Source: JADCGM01 sp943368345 (GTDB lineage: Bacteria > Pseudomonadota > Alphaproteobacteria > Sphingomonadales > Sphingomonadaceae). From it: a stretch of DNA of 64,000 nucleotides. Below are positions 17,843-26,201 of the stretch, in pieces. Each line of letters opens with the position of its first letter. Position 1 is the first letter of the stretch. The translations under genes were made by a program, and so were the position numbers. The stretch lies in NCBI GenBank assembly GCA_943368345.1, contig CALRKY020000005.1, positions 51,365 to 115,364 of the forward strand, read 5' to 3'. The notes below the pieces were generated by a model, which did no database searches, was not told the DNA's origin, and saw only the letters and a list, made by a program, of their open reading frames with translations.

Positions 17843-18255
17843 AATATCTCCACACCATGATCCGCGTTTCCGATGTCGCGGCGACGCTAAAGTTTTTTGA
17901 CCTACTCGGCCTCAAGGAACTGCGCCGGATCGACAATCCGGCGGGCAAATTCACTCTGATCTTCCTCGCCGCGCCGGGCGATGAGGAGGCCCAGGTGGAG
18001 CTGACCCACAATTGGGGGGAAAGCGGCTATACCGGCGGGCGAAATTTCGGCCACCTCGCCTATGCCGTTGCCGACATCCATGCCACCTGTCAGCGACTGA
18101 GGGACGGCGGCGTGACGATCAACCGTCCGCCCCGCGATGGCCGGATGGCCTTTGTCCGCTCACCCGACGGCATATCGGTCGAATTGTTGCAGGCCGGCCC
18201 CGCGCTGACGCCGGCTGAGCCGTGGCTGTCGATGCCCAATACGGGGGAATGGTAA
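17839..18255 (+). CDS. Lactoylglutathione lyase (glyoxalase I)-like VOC protein
   Basis: The 138-residue VOC protein has glyoxalase I metal-ligand positions: His5 in YLHTMIRVSD, Glu in AQVELTHNWG, His in FGHLAYAVAD and Glu in GISVELLQ. Glyoxalase I converts the methylglyoxal-glutathione hemithioacetal to S-lactoylglutathione. The next gene encodes glyoxalase II, which completes the pathway, supporting the role. It overlaps both neighbours by a few bases. Confidence 0.9.
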   Translation: MKYLHTMIRVSDVAATLKFFDLLGLKELRRIDNPAGKFTLIFLAAPGDEEAQVELTHNWGESGYTGGRNFGHLAYAVADIHATCQRLRDGGVTINRPPRDGRMAFVRSPDGISVELLQAGPALTPAEPWLSMPNTGEW

Positions 18256-18986
18256 TGGCGCTTGAGGTGGTCCGCATCCCGGTGCTCAGCGACAATTATG
18301 TCTGGCTGGCGCATGACAGCACGACCGGTGAGACGGCGGTGGTCGACCCGGCAGTGGCCGAACCGGTGCTGGTCGAGGCCGCATCGCGCGGCTGGCGCAT
18401 CACCCAAATCCTCAACACCCACTGGCACCCGGACCATGTCGGCGGCAATGCCGCGATTGTTGCGGCAACAGGGGCAGCGGTGACTGGCCCTGCCGGAGAG
18501 GCCGCAAAAATCCCCGGTATTGGCCGGTCGGTCAGCGAAGGCGATGAGGTCCGGATCGGCAGCTGCGTCGGTCGGGTTATCGATGTGCCCGGCCACACCG
18601 CGGGCCACAATGCCTATGCGTTCGACGCCGACGGCGCGCTGTTCTGCGGCGACACCCTGTTCGCCATGGGCTGCGGGCGGTTGTTTGAGGGGACAGCAGC
18701 GCAAATGTTCGCCTCCCTCGCCAAATTCACCAGCCTCCCCGACACCACCGCCGTCTATTGCGCGCATGAATATACCGAAGCCAATGGCCGGTTTGCCCTG
18801 ACGGTGGAGCCGGACAATGCGGCATTGGTCGCGCGGATGGCCGAGGTGGTGCATCTGCGGGCAGAAGGTATCGCCACCGTCCCCACGAGCATGGGCGCAG
18901 AACGCGCCACTAACCCGTTTGTGCGGGCGAGAACAGCGGACGAACTTGGAGCGAGGCGGGCAGCGAAGGACGGATTTCGGGGCTGA
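18255..18986 (+). CDS. gloB: Hydroxyacylglutathione hydrolase (glyoxalase II)
   Basis: GloB hydrolyses S-lactoylglutathione to lactate and glutathione, the second step of methylglyoxal detoxification. The 243-residue metallo-beta-lactamase-fold protein has LNTHWHPDHVGGN (THxHxDH), the His in DVPGHTAGHNAY, the bridging Asp in LFCGDTLFAMGCGRLFEGT and the C-terminal CAHEYTEANGRFAL. The ATG at 18255 overlaps the glyoxalase I stop (TAATG) and sits seven bases after a GGGG ribosome site. Confidence 0.95.
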   Translation: MALEVVRIPVLSDNYVWLAHDSTTGETAVVDPAVAEPVLVEAASRGWRITQILNTHWHPDHVGGNAAIVAATGAAVTGPAGEAAKIPGIGRSVSEGDEVRIGSCVGRVIDVPGHTAGHNAYAFDADGALFCGDTLFAMGCGRLFEGTAAQMFASLAKFTSLPDTTAVYCAHEYTEANGRFALTVEPDNAALVARMAEVVHLRAEGIATVPTSMGAERATNPFVRARTADELGARRAAKDGFRG

Positions 18987-19103
18987 GGTAACACTGGGCG
19001 ACAGAGCACCAAATGCGGACGGAGTCCGTCCCATCGCCAGTCGATACGCTCGCTGCGCTTGAGTCAGTAGACTCCGGACCGAACATCCGTAACAAGCTGG
19101 CGG

Positions 19104-19259
19104 ATGGCAAATATGCACGATCGTTCGCATTCCAAGCCTGAAAGCCATCGGAGCCGATTTTTTCGCGGCACCGTCATTGTCGTCGCAATCGCCGGTTATT
19201 GGCTCATGTTCTACAGCATGGGCGCTTCGACTGCCCGCCATGATGAGCGCGCGCAATAA
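19104..19259 (+). CDS. N-terminal piece of an interrupted membrane-protein gene
   Basis: A 51-codon frame begins MANMHDRSHSKPESHRS and contains one strong transmembrane segment (GTVIVVAIAGYWLMFYSMG), then ends at TAA (19257-19259). The stop lies in the same frame as the gene that starts downstream at 19287, with no other stop between. If the TAA were a sense codon, the two would form one protein of about 318 residues, with the TM segment next to a domain beginning with a conserved-looking cysteine region. It may be the 5' half of a disrupted gene, or a separate tiny membrane protein. Confidence 0.5.
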   Translation: MANMHDRSHSKPESHRSRFFRGTVIVVAIAGYWLMFYSMGASTARHDERAQ

Positions 19260-19286
19260 TATGGCGCTGCATATGCATCCGACGCT

Positions 19287-20060
19287 GTGGACCGCGTAGA
19301 GAAGCAATGTGTAGGACTCCTCGGGGCTAAGCTCGCAGAATGCGCAACAGGGATTGTGGATGCCAGCCGCGAAAGCCAGCGCAGCGAAAGCGATCTGGGC
19401 GCTCAGTGGAAAGCTGCTGATTGGGTTTTCTGGGCCTCGGTAGTCGCGGCGGCGCAACTGCTCGCCAGCATTGTAGGCCTTTTTTACATCAAGCGGACGC
19501 TCGACGCGACACTGGCTGCTGTCGAGGACACGGGGATTGCCACGGAGGCTATGGTGGTCGCCAATCAGATTGCTCGTGACGTGCAGCGACCATGGCTTGT
19601 AACCAAGCAACTGATAGTCGGGAAGCGTCATGATCCTCGACATGCCGGATCGTTCTTCGGCACGCGCGTCGCCATCGAAGTGGTAAACTGCGGAAGCAGC
19701 CCTGCCATTGATTGCGCCATTGAGTGGAAGTGGACGTTCGGCGTTTTGGACGATGCGGACGTGGTCGAGTTCTTCAACTCCCCCTGCGGGAATGGCAGTT
19801 TTGTTCTCGGACAGGGACTCACCCATTGGAGCGAAGCCCTGTTATTCGATGCTGCCCAAACCGAGGCGATATTTTCGGGAGGACAAACTCTGTTCGTCTT
19901 CGCGCGGTATCTCTATCGCGACGCTCTGACTAATGCCCAGCGCCACACGCATGTTGCTCTCAAAGCCAGACCGATGGTGCCGCTAGACGTCCTCAAGGCC
20001 GGAGGAGCCGAGGCGCCCTTGGCGTTCGATGTGTTTGGCTCGCATAATGTCGCCACCTAG
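19287..20060 (+). CDS. Hypothetical membrane protein (main body of an interrupted gene)
   Basis: The 257-residue frame starts at GTG 19287. Early on it has VEKQCVGLLGAKLAECATG, then a transmembrane helix (VFWASVVAAAQLLASIVGLF), followed by IKRTLDATLAAVEDTG and a soluble C-terminal beta-rich domain. Similar proteins with TM-TLDATLxAVEDT are common unannotated sphingomonad proteins, and from memory they usually have an extra TM segment at the N-terminus, matching the short frame at 19104-19259. No good ribosome site precedes 19287. It may be a remnant. GC and codon use look less extreme than neighbours, which suggests acquired DNA. Confidence 0.6.
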   Translation: MDRVEKQCVGLLGAKLAECATGIVDASRESQRSESDLGAQWKAADWVFWASVVAAAQLLASIVGLFYIKRTLDATLAAVEDTGIATEAMVVANQIARDVQRPWLVTKQLIVGKRHDPRHAGSFFGTRVAIEVVNCGSSPAIDCAIEWKWTFGVLDDADVVEFFNSPCGNGSFVLGQGLTHWSEALLFDAAQTEAIFSGGQTLFVFARYLYRDALTNAQRHTHVALKARPMVPLDVLKAGGAEAPLAFDVFGSHNVAT

Positions 20061-20206
20061 CGCCACAACCTCAGCGTTTACCGGACGCCTCTGCGCGCGC
20101 GCTTGGTGCGCCGCCTACCCAACACCCACAACTGTCGGATTTCTTTACACTCCCGATTCGCCGGGAATCCTTACCCGCTGATTTCCCGCCATTTTCCAAA
20201 CTGGCA

Positions 20207-20221
20207 TTAACCTTGCGTTAA
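20207..20221 (+). promoter_or_regulatory. CtrA-type binding site (TTAA-N7-TTAA)
   Basis: TTAACCTTGCGTTAA fits the full CtrA box TTAA-N7-TTAA; the flanking bases make ATTAAC...GTTAAT a perfect six-base inverted repeat. CtrA is the alphaproteobacterial cell-cycle/motility response regulator. No start codon follows at promoter distance, but a structured RNA candidate does. Confidence 0.55.
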
Positions 20222-20239
20222 TTTCTGATGCGCGTTCGG

Positions 20240-20330
20240 GTGGGGGCTGCCACAACGTGCCTGCGACCGGCCTTCGGGCTTCTCGCATCAAATGGGGCGG
20301 CGTCTGGGGGCAGGCGCCGCCCCTTTCCCT
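20240..20330 (+). ncRNA. Candidate small RNA under a CtrA-type box
   Basis: Between the CtrA-type box and a terminator-like hairpin lies a stretch without a credible reading frame. GCGA (20263-20266) pairs with TCGC (20283-20286) and GGCC (20269-20272) with GGCT (20277-20280) around a TTCG tetraloop (20273-20276), a typical stable RNA element. The 3' end would be the G/C hairpin at 20294-20323 followed by T-rich sequence. The 5' end is a guess from the box position. It could instead be a long leader of the gamma-glutamyltransferase gene. No match to a known RNA family is claimed. Confidence 0.4.
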
Positions 20331-20334
20331 TTTC
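20294..20334 (+). terminator. Terminator-like hairpin before the gamma-glutamyltransferase gene
   Basis: GGGGCGGCG (20294-20302) pairs with CGCCGCCCC (20315-20323) in a nine-base stem with a 12-base loop, followed by TTTCCCTTTT. It would end a transcript coming from the 20.2-kb region, and lies 46 bases before the ggt-like start codon. Confidence 0.6.
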
Positions 20335-20379
20335 GGACATTCACGGCAGGATGCGCGCCAAATCGCGAGGGGCCGGTGA

Positions 20380-22134
20380 ATGCGTGCAATCTATGTGGCG
20401 GTGCTGCTGGCTCTGGCCGGGACGGCACATGCCGACCCGCTGAAGGATCAGGGGGATCGATATTCCGGCGCGGCGCAGGCGACCCGGTCCGCCGTCATCG
20501 CCAGCAACGGCATGGCCGCCACCAGCCAGCCGCTGGCAACGCAGGTCGCGCTCGACATCTTGCGGCGCGGCGGCACGGCGGTGGATGCGGCGATTGCCGC
20601 CAATGCCGCGCTCGGGCTGATGGAGCCGACCGGCTCCGGCATCGGCGGGGATTTGTTCGCGATTGTCTGGGCCCCGAAGTCGCGCAAACTTTATGGGTTG
20701 AACGCCTCCGGCCGCGCGCCGCTCGGCCAGAGCCTGAAGCAGTTGCAGGCGGCCAATGGCGGGGCAATTGCGCTGCCGCCGCACGGCTGGCTGCCGGTGA
20801 CCATCCCCGGCGCGGTTGACGGCTGGTTCGCGCTGCATGCCAAGTTCGGCAAATTGCCAATGTCGGACGTGCTCGCCCCGGCCATCGGCTATGCCGAGGA
20901 CGGGTTCCCGCTCACCGAATATATCGCCGCATCGTGGAGCCGGGGGCTGGCCGGATGGGAGCGGAGCCATGCCGCCGGTGGCCTCCAGGAAATTGCCAAT
21001 GCCCGCGCCGTCTATCAGCCGGGCGGCAAGGCCCCGGCGGAAGGCATGATGTTCCGCAACCCGGACCTTGCCGCGACCTACCGGGCGCTGGGGGAGGGTG
21101 GGCGCGATGCCTTTTATGACGGCCCGCTGACCGAGGCGATGGACGGCTATTTCCGCCGCATCGGGGCGCCGCACCGCAGGTCCGATTTCGCCGACCAGCA
21201 CGCCGAATGGGTGGAGCCGATTTCGACCAACTATCGCGGCATCGATGTGTGGGAATTGCCGCCGAACAGCCAGGGGCTGGTCGCGCTGGAAATGCTCAAC
21301 ATCCTCGAAAATTTCGACCTGAAGGCGATGGGGCGCAGCTCGGCTGATTTCTGGCACGTGATGCTGGAGGCAAAGAAGCTCGCTTATGAGGACCGTGCCC
21401 GCTGGATCGCCGACAGCAAAAAGGTTCCGGTCATGGGTCTGTTGTCAAAAGCCTATGCCACAAAACTGGCGCGGAAGATTGATATGCAAAAGGCGGCGGT
21501 GGTGGTCACGCCGGGCGGTCCCAACGACTGGTCAAAGGACACGATTTACCTGACGGTCGCCGACAAGGACGGGATGATGGTCAGCCTCATTCAGTCCAAT
21601 TACCGGGGCATGGGGTCCGGGCTGGTGCCCGATGATGGCAAGGGCCGGACATTGGGCTTCACCTTTCAGGACCGGGGGCAGCAATTCTCCCTCGACCCGA
21701 AATCCCCCAATGCCTATGCGCCGGGGAAACGCCCGTTCCACACCATCATCCCGGCCTTCCTCACTCGGAATGGCAAGCCGCTGATGAGCTTTGGTCTGAT
21801 GGGCGGCGACATGCAGCCGCAAGGCCATGTCCAGATCGTGGTCAACATGGTCGATTTCGGCATGGGCGTGCAGGCAGCGGGCGATGCGGCGCGCTTCCAC
21901 CATGACGGGTCAACCGAACCCGACGCCTCCCCACCAATGGCGGATGGCGGCACGGTTGAGCTGGAAACCGGCGTGCCCTCCGCGATTGCCGACGCGCTCC
22001 GCACCCGGGGCCACAGCGTCAAATATACCACCGGCACCTTTGGCGGCTATCAAGCCATCTGGCGCGACCCCGCCACCGGCATCTACTGGGGCGCCTCCGA
22101 ATTCCGCAAGGACGGCCAGGCGGGCGGGTTTTAG
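20380..22134 (+). CDS. Gamma-glutamyltransferase family protein
   Basis: The 584-residue Ntn-hydrolase precursor has a signal peptide (cleavage near GTAHA) and the GGT opening VIASNGMAATSQPLATQVAL, DILRRGGTAVDAAIAAN and GSGIGGDLFAI. The autocleavage site is KDTIYLTVADKDG, where the Thr becomes the N-terminal nucleophile of the small subunit; SNYRGMGSG and the glycine pair in MGGDMQPQGH line the active site. It likely cleaves gamma-glutamyl bonds in the periplasm, for example in glutathione. It is not the canonical Ggt signature in every position, so only family level is assigned. Confidence 0.9.
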   Translation: MRAIYVAVLLALAGTAHADPLKDQGDRYSGAAQATRSAVIASNGMAATSQPLATQVALDILRRGGTAVDAAIAANAALGLMEPTGSGIGGDLFAIVWAPKSRKLYGLNASGRAPLGQSLKQLQAANGGAIALPPHGWLPVTIPGAVDGWFALHAKFGKLPMSDVLAPAIGYAEDGFPLTEYIAASWSRGLAGWERSHAAGGLQEIANARAVYQPGGKAPAEGMMFRNPDLAATYRALGEGGRDAFYDGPLTEAMDGYFRRIGAPHRRSDFADQHAEWVEPISTNYRGIDVWELPPNSQGLVALEMLNILENFDLKAMGRSSADFWHVMLEAKKLAYEDRARWIADSKKVPVMGLLSKAYATKLARKIDMQKAAVVVTPGGPNDWSKDTIYLTVADKDGMMVSLIQSNYRGMGSGLVPDDGKGRTLGFTFQDRGQQFSLDPKSPNAYAPGKRPFHTIIPAFLTRNGKPLMSFGLMGGDMQPQGHVQIVVNMVDFGMGVQAAGDAARFHHDGSTEPDASPPMADGGTVELETGVPSAIADALRTRGHSVKYTTGTFGGYQAIWRDPATGIYWGASEFRKDGQAGGF

Positions 22135-22197
22135 GGAGACGGAGCAAGGCGGGACAATCATCCGGGATTATGCTACACTCCACCCCGGAGATGTCCC

Positions 22198-22554
22198 ATG
22201 TTCAAGCTTGCACTGCCCGTCCTGTTGCTGCTGACCGCCGCCGCTCCTGTGGCCTTTGACGCGCCAGCGTCCGGTCCGGCGCAATCCTGCCTGGCCCAGC
22301 GACAGATTGATTCGGTCAAACCCATCAATGACCGGACGGTGCTGTTCATGATGCGCGGCGGGCGGACCTTCCGGAATGAGCTGCCGGTCAGTTGCCCGGC
22401 CTGGGCGCGCGGGGATACTGGCTACACCCATGTTTCAACGCAGGACCGGCTGTGCAGCGGTGAAGTGGTGCAGCTGTTCGAGCGCGGCGGCGGCTTTCAA
22501 TATGGCGGCTGCATCCTTGGTCAGTTCACCCCCATCGCCAGCGCCGCGAAATAG
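22198..22554 (+). CDS. Small exported protein with conserved cysteines
   Basis: This 118-residue protein has a signal peptide and a mature part with four cysteines (SCLAQRQID, VSCPAWARG, DRLCSGE and GGCILGQF) spread over about 80 residues, in a pattern FRNELPVSCP...STQDRLCSGEVV. This resembles a family of small secreted proteins of unknown function common in sphingomonads (possibly DUF6491). Disulphides are likely. It overlaps nothing and converges on the TPR gene with no gap. Confidence 0.72.
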   Translation: MFKLALPVLLLLTAAAPVAFDAPASGPAQSCLAQRQIDSVKPINDRTVLFMMRGGRTFRNELPVSCPAWARGDTGYTHVSTQDRLCSGEVVQLFERGGGFQYGGCILGQFTPIASAAK

Positions 22555-23283
22555 TCAAAGTACGTTCGCCGCCAGGGCTTTGGCGGCGGCTTTGCCGGGG
22601 TCGGATTTGGGATCGGCTTTAACCGCCGCTTCCCACCGGGCCTTGGCGGTGTCGGTATCTCCGAGCAGACCGGCGATATTCCCGGCCTCCAGCAGGGCTG
22701 CTGGGTCGGCGGGGACCAGCTTCAACGCCCGATCAACATCGCGCTGGGCATCGTCATAGCGGCCGTCCTTGCGGGCGAGCGTGGCCCGCAGCAGCCAGCC
22801 ATCCGCCGCCAAAGGCGCGAGCTTCACCGCCTTGTCGAGATCGTCCTCGGCATCGCTCACTTTGCCAAGCTCAACCGCAGCCCGGGCCCGGTCGATCAGC
22901 ACCTCCCCCTGCCGCCGCGTGTCCCCCGCCGACGCGGTAAGCGCAGCGTTGAAATAGTCGAGCGCCTTCTCCGCGTCCCCGCCCAGAAGCGCGGCATTGC
23001 CTGCCTGCCCCCACAAGTCGCCGGAAGCGGTGGTTTTGGCCGCCTCTGCCGCCCGCGCCGCCTGTTCAAATGCCAGCGCACCGAGCGCGAATTTGCCGCC
23101 GGTGACATAGGCGACGCCAAGGCAGTGCCGGGCCGGGACCCCGCCGCCGGCCAATCGCCATGCCGTGGCCGTCGCCACCGCCTTGTCGGGTGCGGACTTT
23201 GCTTCTGCCAGGCAGCTTTCGTAGGTCGCAGCCGCCCCGGGCGCACCCAGCAGCAGGACGAGGGGGATCAGCAGGCGTTTCAC
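22555..23283 (-). CDS. Exported tetratricopeptide-repeat protein
   Basis: The 242-residue protein has a signal peptide and several TPR-like helical pairs, for example GNAALLGGDAEKALDYFNAA, KDGRYDDAQRDVDRALKLVP and LGDTDTAKARWEAAVKADP. TPRs mediate protein-protein contacts. It begins with GTG overlapping the stop of the alpha/beta hydrolase gene (GTGA), as the last gene of a minus-strand operon with DUF898 and M48 genes. Role unknown, probably an envelope scaffold. Confidence 0.82.
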   Translation of the reverse strand: MKRLLIPLVLLLGAPGAAATYESCLAEAKSAPDKAVATATAWRLAGGGVPARHCLGVAYVTGGKFALGALAFEQAARAAEAAKTTASGDLWGQAGNAALLGGDAEKALDYFNAALTASAGDTRRQGEVLIDRARAAVELGKVSDAEDDLDKAVKLAPLAADGWLLRATLARKDGRYDDAQRDVDRALKLVPADPAALLEAGNIAGLLGDTDTAKARWEAAVKADPKSDPGKAAAKALAANVL

Positions 23284-24014
23284 AATGTCTCCAGCACATC
23301 ATCGAGCGTCCCGGTCAGCAGGGCAATATCCTGCGGCCGCGACAGCCGGTGGTCGCCGTCCTTTACCAATGTCACCTGCACGTCGGATGAACTGACCCGG
23401 TCGGCGATGTCGAGCGCGATCGGCCACGGCACGTCCGGGTCACCCTGCCCATGCAGCAGCCGCACCGGCCCGTCATAGGCAATCGGCCCGCCCAGCAGCC
23501 GGTTGGCCTGACCCGACCGCCAGAAGGCCGCTGTGGTGATATAGGGCGTGTCGGCATAGGCGGACGGCTCGGTGATCGTCTCCCCCGCCTCAAACCGCTG
23601 CCGGTCAGCCGCCGAGGTTCCCCATTCGGTGAAATCGGGCGCCGCCGCGATGCCGACCAGCGCGGCACAGCGAATGCCCAAATCGCGCGCCAGCAGCAGC
23701 GCCAGCCAGCCACCCATTGACGACCCGACCAGCAGGACAGGTCCGGGTGTCGCATGATCGATCACCGCCCGGGCATCGCGCTGCCACCGGTCCAGCGTCC
23801 CATCCTCAAACCGCCCGCCGCTCGCGCCGCAACCGGAATAATCGAGCCGCAAAAAACCCTGCCCCCGCGCCGCCGCCCAAAGGTCCAGCGCCTCCGCCTT
23901 GCTGCCGGTCATGTCGGACATATAGCCGGGCAGAAACACAATCGTCGGCGCCGCGCCGGCACGGTGCCGGTAGGCGAGGCTGTTACCGTCCGGCGATACG
24001 ACTCTTTCGATCAT
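23280..24014 (-). CDS. Alpha/beta hydrolase
   Basis: The 244-residue protein has the hydrolase core: VFLPGYMSDMTGSK, the nucleophile elbow LVGSSMGGWLAL, Asp in GQGDPDVPW and His in KDGDHRLSR. The Ser-Asp-His triad is complete. Similar short esterases hydrolyse carboxylic or acyl-CoA esters, but the substrate is unknown. The ATG at 24014 is chosen by domain start and lies inside the 3' end of the M48 gene (32-base overlap), consistent with tight coupling in the operon. Confidence 0.87.
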   Translation of the reverse strand: MIERVVSPDGNSLAYRHRAGAAPTIVFLPGYMSDMTGSKAEALDLWAAARGQGFLRLDYSGCGASGGRFEDGTLDRWQRDARAVIDHATPGPVLLVGSSMGGWLALLLARDLGIRCAALVGIAAAPDFTEWGTSAADRQRFEAGETITEPSAYADTPYITTAAFWRSGQANRLLGGPIAYDGPVRLLHGQGDPDVPWPIALDIADRVSSSDVQVTLVKDGDHRLSRPQDIALLTGTLDDVLETL

Positions 24015-25059
24015 GGGCCCGCCCCTGCTGTGCGGGATCATTGTGGCAGATATCAACCAGCGCGTCCCACTCGTCGCGCGTGAGGGCCGGCGGCGACCGG
24101 GTTCCGGCCTGACGGAAGCGGGCAGCGCGGTCACGGCTGACCGGGTGGGTCGAAAAATAGGTGAGCGGCGTGACAGCCGCGCCAAAAGCCCCCTCCTGCT
24201 TGGCGATGCGGTCAAAGAATTTCGCGGTCGGGGCCGGTGAAATGCCCGCTGTCCGCAGCATGGCAATCGCGGTGGTGTCAGCCGCGGTCTCCGCCGTGCG
24301 ACTGTAGCTGAGTGACGCGAGCTGGTGGACCTGCCCGCCGACGTCGCCACCCAGCGACCCGAGCACCAAGCCGAAACCCAATTCGCGGATCATCGCCTCG
24401 GTCACGTCCTGATGTTCGACATGGGCGATTTCGTGGGCAAGAACCCCGGCAAATTCGTCGGGGCCGTCGCTTTCCGACAACAATTCCCGAAACACGACGA
24501 TGTTGCCGCCCGGCAGCGTGGCGGCGTTGACGACGGAAATATTGACGACCCGGATATTGAGGCTGCGGGCCTTGGGGGACAGGCGGCTCGCCAACCGGTC
24601 CAGCGCCGCCTGACCCCCGGGGCCGTTGCAATATTTCCCGCCAAAATCCCCGACCAGTGCCTCGCCGTAGCGCTGCATCCAACTCTCCGGAATCATCGGG
24701 GCGAGAAGCTGCGGCAGCGCCCGGACGCCGAGCAGGACGGCGGCCGACACGACGATACCGGCGGCGACGGCTGGGCCGATGCCGATCCGGTCAATCCAGC
24801 GGCCATAGCGGGCGGCGGCAGGCAGACTATCGGCCAGATCCGGCGGCGGGTCCGCCGTTAGTCCAAGCCGCCAGCCCGGGCGGCCCGCATGGCCATAGAT
24901 GCACTCCCCACCCCGCTCTTCGATGAAGGTCAGTTTGTCGGGCGGAACGGCTTCGGTGGTATCGTCTGCATGGACCATCTGCAGGAACCCACCCCGCACC
25001 GATAGCGAGACCTGCTGCCGCCTGGCGGTCTGTCCGTCGTACAGCCAGGCGTTGGTCAT
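23983..25059 (-). CDS. M48-family metallopeptidase
   Basis: The 358-residue protein starts with a soluble N-terminal domain (about 1-80) containing RPGWRLGLTADPPPDL, then a transmembrane segment (AVAAGIVVSAAVLLGVRALP) and an M48 catalytic domain with the zinc motif VLAHEIAHVEHQD (HEXXH) and the third ligand region in TAETAADTTA. It is an outward-facing membrane or periplasmic protease, probably for envelope quality control. It is four bases from the DUF898 gene stop, and DUF898-M48 neighbours recur in other genomes, suggesting a shared complex. A gene at 26202-26582 repeats its N-terminal domain. Confidence 0.9.
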   Translation of the reverse strand: MTNAWLYDGQTARRQQVSLSVRGGFLQMVHADDTTEAVPPDKLTFIEERGGECIYGHAGRPGWRLGLTADPPPDLADSLPAAARYGRWIDRIGIGPAVAAGIVVSAAVLLGVRALPQLLAPMIPESWMQRYGEALVGDFGGKYCNGPGGQAALDRLASRLSPKARSLNIRVVNISVVNAATLPGGNIVVFRELLSESDGPDEFAGVLAHEIAHVEHQDVTEAMIRELGFGLVLGSLGGDVGGQVHQLASLSYSRTAETAADTTAIAMLRTAGISPAPTAKFFDRIAKQEGAFGAAVTPLTYFSTHPVSRDRAARFRQAGTRSPPALTRDEWDALVDICHNDPAQQGRAHDRKSRIAGR

Positions 25060-25062
25060 CGG

Positions 25063-26166
25063 CTAGATCGCGCCGATATCGAACGCATCCGCCAGCCCTT
25101 CGGCATCGCTGCGCAGCGGCGTGGTTGATTGGGCCAGCGCATCACTGTTCCACTCACCGCTGACCGCCATATGCCGAACAAAAAACGCCCAGTTGCGGTA
25201 ACCAATGAAAATGAAACCAAGGCCGAGCGTGATGATCACCAACCCGATATGGCCGAAGATCAGTTTCAGCCAGTCGGCGGTGCGCGCGTTGAACGAGAAT
25301 GACAGCCCACCCAGCGACATCTCGCCGACGACCTTCCGGTAAAAGGCGGCGAAATAGGGCAGGATCAGTGCTGGTAACAGAAGGTAGAAAAGCCCCACTA
25401 GGAAGATGAGTATGCCAAAACTCGCTTTCATCGTGTCGGCCTGCGAAGGCTTGAAGCCGAGAGTGGCCGCGATACCCGCCACAATTCCGACACCTGTGAT
25501 CATTGAGAAAAGAAGGAACGGCGTTACGTAAATTGCAATCCACCGCGCCATAATGCCACCAACATGGTCATTGCCGCTGGCCTCGAACGACGCGGACCCG
25601 AAGCTCATCTTGCTCCAACGTTCTCGCCACAGGCTGACCATGTTCCAGGGAACCATCAGACCAAGCGTTAACATGTTGACCAGGCCCCGGGCGATATAGC
25701 TCCGGGCAAAGGTCCAGCCGGCATCGTCGCTGCCGCCGCGAATGCCGCGCCAATAGGTGCGGCTCAATCGGTAGCGCAGCGCCCGGAAACTGGCGAGACC
25801 CGTCATGTAGAAGATACCGAGGGCGGCGATGGCAAAGCCAACACCGGCCAGCCACGGCTCGCCCCTGAGCACCAGTGCCTGCACCCCAAATTGCAGAAAC
25901 AGGATCAGCGGCAGGAACACCGCCAGGGCAACCAGGAAGCCCACGAACATTTCCTTGCCCGTTCCGGCCCATTCCAGCCGTTCGTCCAGGAATTCGGTCT
26001 GGCTCCACAGATATTTCCGTTCCCGCGCCGTCGCCCAGAACCGGTAAAAGCCGAGCGTGACGAGGGTCAGCAGCAGATTGGTGGCCGCAATTGGCAGGAA
26101 CTCCCGCCACGTCCCATGAAAGGCAAACCCGTCCCCTTGGGGAGCCTCGGTCTCAACCACGTCCAT
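25063..26166 (-). CDS. DUF898 (YjgN-type) polytopic membrane protein
   Basis: The 367-residue protein has the YjgN/DUF898 opening FHGTWREFLPIAATNLLLTL followed by the signature TLGFYRFWATARERKYLWSQT, and about seven hydrophobic segments, such as FVGFLVALAVFLPLILFLQF and LIFLVGLFYLLLPALIL. Its function is unknown. Adjacent to the M48 peptidase gene in the same orientation with a three-base gap, it probably works with it in the inner membrane. Confidence 0.88.
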   Translation of the reverse strand: MDVVETEAPQGDGFAFHGTWREFLPIAATNLLLTLVTLGFYRFWATARERKYLWSQTEFLDERLEWAGTGKEMFVGFLVALAVFLPLILFLQFGVQALVLRGEPWLAGVGFAIAALGIFYMTGLASFRALRYRLSRTYWRGIRGGSDDAGWTFARSYIARGLVNMLTLGLMVPWNMVSLWRERWSKMSFGSASFEASGNDHVGGIMARWIAIYVTPFLLFSMITGVGIVAGIAATLGFKPSQADTMKASFGILIFLVGLFYLLLPALILPYFAAFYRKVVGEMSLGGLSFSFNARTADWLKLIFGHIGLVIITLGLGFIFIGYRNWAFFVRHMAVSGEWNSDALAQSTTPLRSDAEGLADAFDIGAI

Positions 26167-26201
26167 CAGCGAATTCCCCCATCATGCCCGCAAGGGCAAT
26201 G

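Noticed and set aside
18090..19826. 578-codon minus-strand frame across gloB and the hypothetical gene
   Set aside because: Covers gloB and the interrupted membrane gene antisense; composition is a shadow pattern and no domain appears.
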